A stretch of 64,000 nt of DNA from Roseimaritima sediminicola (lineage in GTDB: Bacteria; Planctomycetota; Planctomycetia; Pirellulales; Pirellulaceae), in the NCBI RefSeq assembly GCF_009618275.1, contig NZ_WIAD01000014.1, positions 1 to 64,000 on the forward strand, in the 5' to 3' direction. Shown piece by piece: positions 8,367-16,966 of this stretch. The notes beneath the pieces were generated by a model that ran no database searches, had not been told where the DNA came from, and saw nothing but the letters and a program-made list of their open reading frames with translations. A program made the position numbers and the translations under genes. Position 1 is the first letter of the stretch; each line of letters starts with the position of its first letter.

Positions 8367-8673
8367 CCGAGGACTCCCGTCTACTGTTGAGTAAAAAGTG
8401 AAGATACGGTCAAGTTCGGTGCATGTGGCTTCGAATCCAAGCCACGGCTCGGCGAGGAAAATGCCGCAAATCGTGTGCCCCCTGCGAACAGAACGGCGAT
8501 GCAAACGAAGGGTCACACCAGCCGATCTTGTTGACCCGCCCAGGGGACGCGGTCCCGGCTCGCGCTGGCCTTTGCGAGGCCTAGCCGTAGAATGGTTGCC
8601 CGTGGCTGTCCCCATCCAGACTCAGTCGCCATCCTGACTCACCGACGACAGACGTTCCTTCTTCCCCGGCAAG
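8367..8673. other. Divergent intergenic region
   Basis: About 307 bases separate the divergent starts of the small helical protein and the pyrophosphatase. No gene, repeat or convincing hairpin was seen. Promoters for both flanking genes are expected here but no strong -35/-10 pair stands out. Confidence 0.4.
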
Positions 8674-9213
8674 ATGCCTATGACTGTCCATCCCTTTCAC
8701 GACGTCTCCGCAGGCGATCACGCACCGGAGGTGGTCAATACGATCGTCGAGATCGGGCGCGGGGGCACGATCAAGTACGAACTGGACAAAGCGACCGGCT
8801 TGTTGCGGATGGACCGCGTGCTGTACTCGGCGGTCCACTTTCCCGCCAATTACGGATTCATTCCGCAGTCCTGGGGCGAAGACGACGACCCGCTGGACAT
8901 CCTGATCCTCTGCCAGTTCGCCGTGCAGCCGTTGACGCTGATGGAAGCCAAGCCGATCGGGATGCTGACCATGGACGACCAGGGCAAGGCCGATCACAAA
9001 ATCATCGCCGTCGCCACCGCCGATCCTGAATACAGCGGATTCGACTGCATCGACCAACTGCCCCCACATCGGCTGAGGACCGTGCAACGCTTCTTTCTCG
9101 ACTACAAGCAATTGGAAGGTGTCGAGGTAGACGTTCGCGACATGCAGTCCGTGGAAGTCGCCCATCGCATCATCGCAGAAGCTTGCCAGCGGTATCGGCG
9201 GAAACGCGTCTGA
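8674..9213 (+). CDS. ppa: Inorganic pyrophosphatase (family I)
   Basis: This 179-residue cytoplasmic enzyme hydrolyses pyrophosphate to two phosphates (EC 3.6.1.1), pulling biosynthetic reactions forward. The N-terminus has the family lysine/glutamate pattern (VEIGRGGTIKYELDKATG), then DRVLYSAVHFPANYGFIPQ. The metal-binding signature EDDDPLDILIL follows at residues 69-79, with Asp70, Asp72 and Asp75 in the expected positions. Length fits the hexameric bacterial type (about 170-180). Either ATG at 8674 or 8680 could be the start. The gene stands alone; strong hairpins follow at 9310-9340 and 9354-9417. Confidence 0.96.
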   Translation: MPMTVHPFHDVSAGDHAPEVVNTIVEIGRGGTIKYELDKATGLLRMDRVLYSAVHFPANYGFIPQSWGEDDDPLDILILCQFAVQPLTLMEAKPIGMLTMDDQGKADHKIIAVATADPEYSGFDCIDQLPPHRLRTVQRFFLDYKQLEGVEVDVRDMQSVEVAHRIIAEACQRYRRKRV

Positions 9214-9353
9214 GCGGGGCGGAGCTCTCCCTATCAGGCTATGAAACGGTCGCCGAAGTTGGCATCGTTGTTGCACCATCTGGTCCTCTAGAACTCTCCT
9301 TCGCTTGCAGCCGCCCGGCGCCGCCTGCCGGGCAAGCGGCCTGTGGATTTATC

Positions 9354-9417
9354 GAGCCGTTTAGGTGCTAGCCTCGGTTTCGGCACCGCAAAACCGAGGC
9401 TATCGCCCAAACGGCTC
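9354..9417. repeat. 64-bp cruciform-type inverted repeat
   Basis: An outer 9-bp pair (GAGCCGTTT/AAACGGCTC) encloses a perfect 12-bp pair (TAGCCTCGGTTT at 9369-9380 and AAACCGAGGCTA at 9391-9402) with a 10-nt loop. A second GC-rich stem (GCCGCCCGGC/GCCGGGC..GCGGC) stands just before it at 9310-9340. The pair lies between the pyrophosphatase stop and the YqaE gene and could end the first transcript or form a structured leader for the second. Confidence 0.8.
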
Positions 9418-9488
9418 ACGAAAGCCATGCGTTTTCGAATCAGTCGACGGGCCGCAAGCTGAGGCGTCTTCTTCGAGGGATTATTACG

Positions 9489-9668
9489 ATGGAATTCATC
9501 CGCCTTCTGCTGGCTTTTCTGCTTCCGCCGGCTGCCGTCTACATCCAGTTCGGCGTCGGAAAACATTTTTGGATCAATTGTGGGCTGACCCTACTGGGCT
9601 TCATTCCCGGGATGCTGCACGCGGTCTATATCATGGCGGCTCGGCAGCCCGGAATGACGAAACTGTAA
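9489..9668 (+). CDS. YqaE/Pmp3 family membrane peptide
   Basis: This 59-residue protein is a Pmp3/YqaE (UPF0057) peptide, a family of two-helix inner-membrane proteolipids linked to salt, cold and membrane-potential stress in bacteria, plants and yeast. Diagnostic features are the N-terminal FLLPPAAVYIQFGVG, the central INCGLTLLGFIPGMLHAVYI and a short polar tail ending MTKL. The two helices are about residues 5-21 and 28-50. GAGGG lies about 9 nt upstream of the ATG. It lies behind a 64-bp cruciform that may regulate it. Confidence 0.9.
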   Translation: MEFIRLLLAFLLPPAAVYIQFGVGKHFWINCGLTLLGFIPGMLHAVYIMAARQPGMTKL

Positions 9669-9795
9669 GATCCAAAAAACTCCGTCAGCGCAGCGAACCT
9701 TGGTCGGCGATCATCCAGCCCTGATCGGTCGCGGACCGATATCGGGGTCGTTTGGGGTCGTTTAGGATCGTTCATCCGATGCACAGCCGGTTGGC

Positions 9796-9826
9796 TTGAC
9801 GTTTGCACGCCTTTTTTCGGTATTAC
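9796..9826 (+). promoter_or_regulatory. Candidate promoter of the YciF-like gene
   Basis: TTGACG (9796-9801) and TATTAC (9821-9826) are separated by 19 nt, longer than the ideal 17. It lies 32 nt before the start codon of the gene at 9859. It resembles a housekeeping promoter by eye only. Confidence 0.4.
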
Positions 9827-9858
9827 GGTTTGTGATACGCGCAAAAAGGAGAATGGAA

Positions 9859-10371
9859 ATGGGACTGTTTACGAGCACCGAATTCAACTCGTTGGAAGAC
9901 CTGTTGGTCGAACAACTGCAAGACCTCTACGACGCCGAACATCGCTTGGTCGAGGCGCTGCCGAAGATGGCCGAAGCCGCTTCGTCGAGCGAACTAAAGC
10001 AAGCCTTCCGCGAGCACTTGGAAGAGACCAAGGGGCACGTCCAGCGACTGGAGCAAGCCTTCAAGTTGCTCGATCGCTCGGCCAAACGCGAGTCCTGCGA
10101 AGCGATGAAGGGGCTGGTCAAAGAAGGCGAAGAGATGATCGAAGCGAAGGGTGATCCGATGGTGCGCGATGCGGCCTTGATCGCCGCGGCCCAACGTGTC
10201 GAACACTACGAGATGGCCGGCTACGGTTCGGCTCGTAACTTCGCCCAGCGATGCGGCCGCAGCGACGTTGCCGATCTGCTGCAGCAGACCCTGCAGGAAG
10301 AAGGCAACGCGGACAAGAAGCTGAGCTCGATCGCTGAGTCGTCGGTGAATGTGGCCGCGTCGAACGCCTGA
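9859..10371 (+). CDS. YciF/DUF892-family ferritin-like protein
   Basis: The 170-residue product starts MGLFTSTEFNSLEDLLVEQL and continues with LQDLYDAEHRLVEALPKMAE, the hallmark of the YciF/DUF892 family of ferritin-like four-helix proteins. Family members have Glu/His clusters that can bind a di-iron centre; here the clusters DAEHRL, REHLEETKGH and RVEHYEMAGYG occupy the expected helices. Such proteins are usually general-stress induced. The start at 9859 has AAAAAGGAG 7 nt upstream; an ATG two codons earlier is an alternative. It stands as a single gene with its own candidate promoter. Confidence 0.92.
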   Translation: MGLFTSTEFNSLEDLLVEQLQDLYDAEHRLVEALPKMAEAASSSELKQAFREHLEETKGHVQRLEQAFKLLDRSAKRESCEAMKGLVKEGEEMIEAKGDPMVRDAALIAAAQRVEHYEMAGYGSARNFAQRCGRSDVADLLQQTLQEEGNADKKLSSIAESSVNVAASNA

Positions 10372-10435
10372 TCGAGCGCCCCGAGTCGACGTATCGCGGC
10401 ACGCTCGCCGGCGGTGGGTTTGCCGGCGAAAGGTG

Positions 10436-10525
10436 ACCGCGTGCTGGCGTCCTGCGGCTGATGGTAACCGCGGGCTAGCGCACTGCGGCTGATGGTAACC
10501 GCGTGCTAGCGCACTGCGGCTGATA
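10436..10525. repeat. Tandem 31-bp repeat, about 2.9 copies
   Basis: Units start at 10436, 10467 and 10498 and each holds ACCGCG(T/G)GCT(A/G)GCG followed by CTGCGGCTGATGGTA. The last unit runs into a hairpin (GGCTGATA/TATCAGCC, 10518-10545). A 12-bp palindrome AGCCCCGGGGCT and a TTTTTTT run near 10563 follow. This is the main content of the 430-base gap 10372-10800. Confidence 0.8.
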
Positions 10526-10776
10526 AAGGCTGTGGCCTATCAGCCCCGGGGCTGGCACGCGTTTTTTTATGCGCTGGAGTCTAGCCTTTAGGCGATTCCT
10601 ATCCTGAGTTGGCACCCAGGGCTACCGCGTATCGCCACTCCGTGGCTGTTGCTTGCTGGTGGCGACAACGCCTGCCGGAATCGCAGAGCGATGGCGTGTG
10701 GTAGCCCCAAAGCGGGCGAGCCCCGCGGTGCGGTCGCCCGCGCAACCGCGTTTCAGTCCCGGTGGGACGACGTCCA

Positions 10777-10797
10777 GCGTCTGGCGACTTCAGCTAC
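10777..10797 (-). repeat. GTAGCTGAAGTCGCC element, 3 nt after a stop codon
   Basis: On the minus strand it reads GTAGCTGAAGTCGCCAGACG. It lies 3 nt beyond the stop of the ExoD-family gene and in the same orientation as that gene. Confidence 0.8.
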
Positions 10798-10800
10798 CAC

Positions 10801-11394
10801 CTAACCCGCCAACTGATAGACGATCAGCCCGACCATCGCGACCGATAAGGCGATGGCGATTGCGGCCACCAAACCATCGCGGGCCATCACCGCCAAACCG
10901 AATGCGGCGATCGCGGCTCCGGCCAGGTTGGCGCTGAAGGGAATAAACTCCAACACCGGTGTCGTCATGGCCACCACGATGCAGGCCACCGCGATCATCG
11001 TCACGCTGCCATGGTTGAGCAACGCTTGGTAGCGAGGCTTGGTTACGCGGTCCAGCCAACCGGCCGGCTTGCGAAGCCACGAAATCATCTTGTCGACGTG
11101 CTTGCGTCGCACTTTCCGGCGTTCCATCCAGCCCGGGATCCACAGGTGCTCGCGGCGCATCACCATCTGCACGGCGATGAGGATCACGACGATACCCAGC
11201 AACGTCGGGACGCCGGGAATGTCTGCCGGCCCCGGGACGGCCATCACCAGTCCAATCACCAACAACAGCGACGCGTAGGACTGGTGACCAATCTGGTCCA
11301 TGACCTGCCCGAGGGTCAGCGGATCATGGTCTTCGGCAGTGGCCTGCACCTCGTTTAATAGCTGATGGAGAGGAGCGGTACGGTGGGCAGGCAT
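10801..11394 (-). CDS. ExoD family membrane protein
   Basis: This 197-residue protein matches the exopolysaccharide synthesis ExoD family. Its N-terminal cytoplasmic segment has LTLGQVMDQIGHQSYASLLLV, then the characteristic AVPGPADIPGVPTLLGI loop between helices. Four hydrophobic segments are visible (about 44-58, 63-80, 130-150 and 155-195). ExoD was first linked to exopolysaccharide production and alkaline tolerance in rhizobia; its biochemical role is unsettled. The gene is monocistronic and its stop is followed 3 nt later by the GTAGCTGAAG repeat. Confidence 0.9.
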   Translation of the reverse strand: MPAHRTAPLHQLLNEVQATAEDHDPLTLGQVMDQIGHQSYASLLLVIGLVMAVPGPADIPGVPTLLGIVVILIAVQMVMRREHLWIPGWMERRKVRRKHVDKMISWLRKPAGWLDRVTKPRYQALLNHGSVTMIAVACIVVAMTTPVLEFIPFSANLAGAAIAAFGLAVMARDGLVAAIAIALSVAMVGLIVYQLAG

Positions 11395-11467
11395 GAAGTT
11401 TCCTTTTCATTCGTGTGACCAAGGGCGGAGAGCGTCCCCCGGAGCGGTGAACGCTCGGGCACGGCTG

Positions 11468-11539
11468 CTTGCTGCGGTACGGCCGCTCGCTGCGACACGG
11501 ATGCTCGCTGCGACACGGATGCTTGCTGCGGTACGAACC
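11468..11539. repeat. Four tandem 18-bp repeats
   Basis: Four adjacent 18-bp units of the form CT(T/C)GCTGCG(G/A)(T/C)ACGGNNG stand at 11468, 11486, 11504 and 11522. They alternate between two variants and lie between the divergent ExoD and SDR genes, within the upstream region of the SDR gene. Confidence 0.8.
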
Positions 11540-11643
11540 GCTGCAAATCCGAGGCCAGCACGCCCCGGGCGGGAACGAGACTTGCACCGGCAATGGGCGT
11601 TTGCAATTGACTCCGCTCCCTTTCCCCAACCGAGGCTTTATCG

Positions 11644-12546
11644 ATGTCCACCGCGACCGAGCACCGTGTCACCCTGGTCGATCCCCGCACGCTGTACAGC
11701 CAACCGCCATTCAAACAGCAGGAGCAGTTCGCCGTCCCCGGCAAAACGACTCAGATGACGCCGACGCCCGATCACGGCGAGCAAACCTACAAGGGCAGTG
11801 GCAAACTGAGCGGTTTGACGGCCCTGATCACCGGTAGCGATAGCGGCATCGGTCGAGCGGTGGCCCTGGCCTACGCTCGCGAAGGCGCCGACGTGGCGAT
11901 CAGCTACCTGTCCGAAGACGAGGACGCCAAACGCACCGCCGAACTGGTGCGCGAAGCCGGCGTGAAGAGCGTGACCCTCAAAGGCGATCTTCGCGAACAG
12001 TCCACCTGTGAATCGCTGATCCAACAAGTCGTGGACCAATTCGGGAAACTGGAAATCCTGATCAACAATGCCGCCTACCAACAAACTCGTGAACAGGTCG
12101 ACGAGTTTTCCACCGAGGTCTTCGACCGCGTCTTCAAAACCAACGTCTACGCACCGTTCTGGTTGTCGCGAGCGGCGCTTGCGCATCTGCCGCCCGGCGG
12201 CAGCATCATCAACACGGCGTCGATCCAGAGCTTCGACCCCAGCGGTTACCTGCTGCCCTACTCGGCCAGCAAGGGAGCCGTCGCGGGAATGACCAAAGCC
12301 ATGAGCGAGTTGGCCATCAAGCGTGGCGTGCGGGTCAACGCGGTGGCGCCCGGGCCGGTGTGGACGCCGCTGATTCCCAGCACCATGCCCGAAGACAAAC
12401 TGGAAAAGTTCGGCGGCAATACGGTCTTCGAACGCCCGGCACAGCCCGCGGAACTGGCGCCGTTGTACGTCTGGCTGGCCAGCCCCGAAGCCAGCTTCGT
12501 CACCGGCGAAATCTTCGGCTGCACCGGCGGACGCACGCCGCTGTAG
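11644..12546 (+). CDS. Short-chain dehydrogenase/reductase (YghA/glucose-dehydrogenase type)
   Basis: This 300-residue SDR should be a cytoplasmic NAD(P)-dependent oxidoreductase. The cofactor motif TGSDSGIG lies at 63-70, NNAA at 141-144, and the catalytic residues are Asn167, Ser193, Tyr206 and Lys210 (YSASK). The C-terminus ends GEIFGCTGGRTPL, close to the usual TGQ(V/I) dimer motif. The 50-residue N-terminal extension with Pro and Gln residues is typical of the YghA/YhdF subgroup, often annotated as general-stress glucose dehydrogenase or aldehyde reductase. The substrate cannot be told from sequence. It ends 28 nt from the convergent 1402-residue gene. Confidence 0.93.
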   Translation: MSTATEHRVTLVDPRTLYSQPPFKQQEQFAVPGKTTQMTPTPDHGEQTYKGSGKLSGLTALITGSDSGIGRAVALAYAREGADVAISYLSEDEDAKRTAELVREAGVKSVTLKGDLREQSTCESLIQQVVDQFGKLEILINNAAYQQTREQVDEFSTEVFDRVFKTNVYAPFWLSRAALAHLPPGGSIINTASIQSFDPSGYLLPYSASKGAVAGMTKAMSELAIKRGVRVNAVAPGPVWTPLIPSTMPEDKLEKFGGNTVFERPAQPAELAPLYVWLASPEASFVTGEIFGCTGGRTPL

Positions 12547-12574
12547 GCGGGACTGCCCCGGCCGCCTCCGCCGC

Positions 12575-15500
12575 TCACTCCACAATCATCACGCCGTTCA
12601 TCACCATCGCATGCCCCGGGAACGTGCACACAAATGGATAACGTCCGGGGGCTTTCGGCGCGGTGAAGTACAGCGTCTGCGCGGTGCCGGGTTCGACAAT
12701 GTCGGTGTGGCAGAGGATGTCGTCGGAGTCCGGGATGTAGTGCCGCGCAAAGGCTTCCGGATCGGCGATCAGCTCGTTGGCCGCCGCTGCCACACGCTGC
12801 AGGGAACCCGGCCGAGCCAGCACCCAGTTGTGCGGGACGACGTCCGGATTGGCGAGGGTAAACGCCAGCGGCTCGCCCGCCCGAACGCGCACCTCGGTCG
12901 TCCGGTAGGTGAGGTTCGTGCCGGTTTCGATCGTCAACTCTCGAGCCCCTTCGATGGGCTGCAGCCAGGGATTGGGCACCCGCAGGGCGCTCAACGCCAT
13001 GTCCGCCAGGATCGGGTGCGCGGCGAGAGTCTTTTCCTGCCGAACGTAACCGGGAAAATTTTCGAAATCGTCATCCAGGGCGTGTACGGTTAACAGCAGA
13101 TCATGCCCCTCAGCAGTGCGTCCGGCCGTCACGAACCGGTCGGATCCATTGACGTGCATCCTCAGGTGCAACTGATTGACCGGCTGGAGGTCGGGGATCT
13201 CCAGAAACAGCGAACGGCCATCGGGCAAGACGTGCGCCGAACGGATCGCCAAGGGATCGTGGCCAGCCACGCCGGGATGCATCGGCGAGTACTCGGGCGA
13301 ACCGTAGGCACCGCCGTAGCGGTAGTTCCAGCACTGCGCAAAGTGACTGCCGGTATCCGCCGCGGTATCCGCGTCCAGTGGCCGAGCGAAATCAACACGT
13401 ACGCCGTTGCGATGAACGTGAAAACCGATCGGCATCTGAACCGCTTCGCCCCTGTACCGGATTCGCTGGAAACAACCGTCCTCCGGCACGTAAGCCCCCC
13501 AGCCCTGCATACCGGTTACGTACAGGTGTCCGTCGTGCGGCGAAAAACGGCCGCGATGAACGCCGGAACGGAAGTCGCCCGCCAGCGGCACGACTGCGCC
13601 CTGACGCTGCGAGCCGACGCGATCCTGAAGGATCATAAACCACGTCCCGGCACCGAATGAGAAATGCAGCAACTTGCCGCCCATCTCGCCCCAGTGGTTT
13701 TTGGGCACCACGGTCTGGCCGCCACTGCTATTGTCCAGGCCTCGCGGCAGATATACCAAGGGCAACTCCGGCGGCTGGCCGTCGCGCGGGCCGCGGTAAC
13801 CGAAGTGCGGCGGCGCCGCCCCCGGTGAACCGTCGCCGGCCAGTGTTTGCGCTTCCAGCGGCACCGCGCACACCATCGACGCCGGCGTCCACTCTCCTTC
13901 GGAACACGGCACGGTCAACAGGCCCTCAGGCGTCAGGCCCAGGCCGTCGGAATTACGAAACCCGGTCGCCAACACGTCCGCGCGGCGTCCATCGGCGGTG
14001 ATTCGCAGCAGGCCTTGGTTGCCCGAGGCCGTGTAGAAATTACCGGCCTCGTCCCGCTCCAGACCGCAAATGAAATCGTGTCCGGCCGGTGAGGTTTCGA
14101 ATGCGTTGGAAAAGCATTCGTAGTAATCCGCTTCGCCGTCACCATTCAAATCGCTCAGACGCATCAATTGGTCGCGGCACTGCACGTAAACGCGTCCCTC
14201 GGCGACGACCACTCCCAAGGGCTGGTGCAGCCCGGCCGCAAACCGCCGCCAGCGAGCGACGCCCGCGCTGTCTGCATCGCCAAGCCCCGACACATGCCAC
14301 ACGTCGCCGGTCATCGTGCTCACCATCGCACTGCCGTCGGACAGGAAGTCGTGACCGGTGCAGTACAGCGGAACGTTCCAGGGATTCGGTTCGGGAAGCT
14401 CGATGGTGTCGATCGCAAATGGGCGTCCGCGACCAGGCCGAATGGCGGTCTCCAGACGTTGGGGCCACCGGGCCGATAGAGCCGACGCATCCTTGCCGCG
14501 CACCGCATCACGCATCGGGTGTTCGTCGCGAAGCCTTCGCACGCGGGCAAAGCGCCCCTCCTCGATGCTGGGCATGTCCAGGTATTCGGTGTCGCCCAGG
14601 CGATAGGCAAACACCACGCGATCGCCGACGCGGTAGTAGCCGTGGTAGACGAACGGTTCGTCGGGAGCCGACGTCTGCGGAGCCTGTACCACGGTGCCCT
14701 CTAGTCTCAGACCATGCATGAATCCGTGGCGCACCGAAGACAGCGACACAAACCCATCTCGCCAAACCGCTTCATAGGCCAGCGTGTCGGGGTTGAAGCA
14801 CACGGCCCAATTTTTGTTCGGGCCGATCCGCACGCAAATGCCGCGGGCAATCGTCTTGCCACCACCGCGAAACACGCCGGACTGAACCGTCCCCAGGTCC
14901 GCTTGTTGCCAACGCTCCGCCGCCCACGTCTGTTCGTTCTGATTACCCCAGTGACTGTGCTTGCCACCATCCAGGCCCGGGTAGGGAGCCAACACCATGG
15001 GCACCCGGTCCTGCGTTCGAAAGTGTTCGGCCTGCTTGGTATAGAAATCGTAGATTCGGTCGCGATTCACGTGGTGCGCGGCGTGGGACCAACGCCGGGG
15101 AGCCAGCGGAGCGGTGTCCAGCGGAAAACGGGCTGGACCGTGTCCCGGACCGTGATGCAGTGCGTGCTGTAGTTCCGAGGGGAGTTCGGCATCGTTGCCG
15201 GTGACCTCGATCAAGAACCGAACCAGGTCTCGCAGCTGCTTTCGCGAAAGCGCTTGTGCCAGGTCGCCGGGCATGGGCGAGCCCTGCTGCAGTTCCGCAT
15301 CGATGTGGTCCTTGGCAACAACGGTTTCCTCCCCCGAGGCGGGGTCTCGCAGCGTCACGCTCGCCTCGTCTTCGCCGACTTTGTAACCCGTGGCGATGTG
15401 CCCATCATCGGTCAGAACCTGCCACGAAACGTACTCCGGGCGAACTTGTCGATTGGGCCACAGCAGTGATTCAACCAAGTGTTCGGCACTTGGACGCGGA

Positions 15501-16783
15501 GCCAGTTTGGTCAGATCCGGACCGATCACCCCGCCGCGGCCGCCGACGCGATGACAGGACAGGCAAGCCGACTTGGCACCGGCAAAGACGGCCGCCCCGG
15601 ACGCGGCGTCGCCTCGCTCGAGTGCCTCATCCACCAAGGCCGCCACATACCGCGGATCCTCGGGCGGCGAGCCGGACTCAACCGTCGCCGGCCGACCAGC
15701 GGCCGATGACAGATTTACTTCACCTCCTGCTCGGCCACCGTCACCAAGTGACCGATTTCGCTCACCCGATGATTGATTTCCGTCATCTGACGACGGAATT
15801 CTGTCTTCGGCGGAATCATTGCTTTGATCCGCTGTCTCTGGTGGTTTGGCTGGTTTCGGCGGCTGGTAGGACGCCGGCGCCGGCGGTTTCGGGCCCGCGG
15901 TCCCGGGAGCGATCAACTCGGTACGCACCCAGCGGAGGCCGGCGAGGTTTTCTTGCAGCGATTCGCGAGCGTCCAGATTGTTGCGGTGATCCAGGATCCC
16001 GACCGGACCGTCGTAGCCGCTGCGCACCAGGGTGCGGATCATCGCCAGTTCGTGTTCGCCTTTGCTGATCCCCATGATCTTGGGCTGGGCACCTGGGTTC
16101 ATACCGTTCAGGTTCACGCAGTGCAGGTAGGGCAGCATCGCCGCAAGCAACGCCGGCCAATCGTCGATGTGGTCGTGGCCATGGTGGAAGTTGTAGGTAA
16201 TGCCGACGTGGTCGAAACCACGCCTACGCAGCTCGCGACAGACGGCCACCAGGTTTTCGGGTTCGCCGCCCCAGCCGCCGTGGTTGTAGAGGGCCAGTTT
16301 GCAGCCCAAACGCTTGGTACGCTCCGCGGCGGGGATCAACGCCTGCGCGGCCGCGCGCACCTTTTCGGCTTGGTCGCCTTCCGCCGGGTTGGGCGGCATC
16401 AACCAGATCTGCGGATGCAGGTCCAGTTTCTCGAACAACCGGTAGGCTTCGTCGTGCTCGCCCCAAAACGCGAACAATTCGATCCCATGCCGTTGGTAGG
16501 CCAGAAACTCTTCTTCGAATTCCGCGACGTGCTTGGCTCGCCAATCGTAGGCACAGCGATCGATGCCCAGATCGGCCAGCATCTGGGCGCGCTGCCTTGG
16601 ACCGCGCTGGGCCGCGTCGAACGGCACGATGCACCACGCCACCAAATTGTCGGGGGCCAGGACGGCCGCGCCAGATACAGGACTCGCCGCTGTCTCAGGG
16701 GTCGGCGCCTGAGTCCAAGCAACGGGACCGTACGCGAGGAGGGCGAGCCACGCAGCGAGGATGTTTCGGAGCGGGTGATGCAT
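12575..16783 (-). CDS. Giant secreted fusion: isomerase-like barrel, heme c, DUF6797-like, propeller and cupredoxin
   Basis: The product is 1402 residues. Residues 1-25 are a signal peptide. Residues 45-290 resemble a xylose-isomerase-like TIM barrel. A Ser/Pro/Asp linker (295-375) follows. Residues 380-530 form a c-type heme domain with the site C407-x-x-C410-H411 (CLSCH), like the planctomycete heme-binding family. Residues 550-760 resemble a DUF6797-type domain, and 790-1240 look like a beta-propeller, with a DLNGDGEADYYEC stretch. Residues 1285-1402 match a plastocyanin/azurin fold with ligand candidates H1318, C1386, H1391 and M1395 in azurin spacing. It is presumably an extracytoplasmic electron-transfer sugar or glycan enzyme. 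The start at 16783 is chosen for the signal peptide; the frame stays open upstream but overlaps the opposite gene. The call is a domain reading only. Confidence 0.85.
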   Translation of the reverse strand: MHHPLRNILAAWLALLAYGPVAWTQAPTPETAASPVSGAAVLAPDNLVAWCIVPFDAAQRGPRQRAQMLADLGIDRCAYDWRAKHVAEFEEEFLAYQRHGIELFAFWGEHDEAYRLFEKLDLHPQIWLMPPNPAEGDQAEKVRAAAQALIPAAERTKRLGCKLALYNHGGWGGEPENLVAVCRELRRRGFDHVGITYNFHHGHDHIDDWPALLAAMLPYLHCVNLNGMNPGAQPKIMGISKGEHELAMIRTLVRSGYDGPVGILDHRNNLDARESLQENLAGLRWVRTELIAPGTAGPKPPAPASYQPPKPAKPPETADQSNDSAEDRIPSSDDGNQSSGERNRSLGDGGRAGGEVNLSSAAGRPATVESGSPPEDPRYVAALVDEALERGDAASGAAVFAGAKSACLSCHRVGGRGGVIGPDLTKLAPRPSAEHLVESLLWPNRQVRPEYVSWQVLTDDGHIATGYKVGEDEASVTLRDPASGEETVVAKDHIDAELQQGSPMPGDLAQALSRKQLRDLVRFLIEVTGNDAELPSELQHALHHGPGHGPARFPLDTAPLAPRRWSHAAHHVNRDRIYDFYTKQAEHFRTQDRVPMVLAPYPGLDGGKHSHWGNQNEQTWAAERWQQADLGTVQSGVFRGGGKTIARGICVRIGPNKNWAVCFNPDTLAYEAVWRDGFVSLSSVRHGFMHGLRLEGTVVQAPQTSAPDEPFVYHGYYRVGDRVVFAYRLGDTEYLDMPSIEEGRFARVRRLRDEHPMRDAVRGKDASALSARWPQRLETAIRPGRGRPFAIDTIELPEPNPWNVPLYCTGHDFLSDGSAMVSTMTGDVWHVSGLGDADSAGVARWRRFAAGLHQPLGVVVAEGRVYVQCRDQLMRLSDLNGDGEADYYECFSNAFETSPAGHDFICGLERDEAGNFYTASGNQGLLRITADGRRADVLATGFRNSDGLGLTPEGLLTVPCSEGEWTPASMVCAVPLEAQTLAGDGSPGAAPPHFGYRGPRDGQPPELPLVYLPRGLDNSSGGQTVVPKNHWGEMGGKLLHFSFGAGTWFMILQDRVGSQRQGAVVPLAGDFRSGVHRGRFSPHDGHLYVTGMQGWGAYVPEDGCFQRIRYRGEAVQMPIGFHVHRNGVRVDFARPLDADTAADTGSHFAQCWNYRYGGAYGSPEYSPMHPGVAGHDPLAIRSAHVLPDGRSLFLEIPDLQPVNQLHLRMHVNGSDRFVTAGRTAEGHDLLLTVHALDDDFENFPGYVRQEKTLAAHPILADMALSALRVPNPWLQPIEGARELTIETGTNLTYRTTEVRVRAGEPLAFTLANPDVVPHNWVLARPGSLQRVAAAANELIADPEAFARHYIPDSDDILCHTDIVEPGTAQTLYFTAPKAPGRYPFVCTFPGHAMVMNGVMIVE

Positions 16784-16966
16784 AGCGAACAGAGAAGGAT
16801 AGGCGGGGAGGAGCTGTGGAGTAGGCCAAGAGGGCGGAGTGACGTTTGATTGTCCTGCAGCCGCGGCGGTCGGGCAACAAGGTTCAAGTCCGGGCCCAGG
16901 GAAGGACGAACAATAGTAACGGTTCTTCGGGTAAGGATGACTTTTTCGACGCGGACAGCGACTTCT

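Noticed and set aside
8400-8480. A GGCTTCGAATCC stretch reminiscent of a tRNA T-loop or attachment site.
   Set aside because: No cloverleaf or second copy could be found around it.
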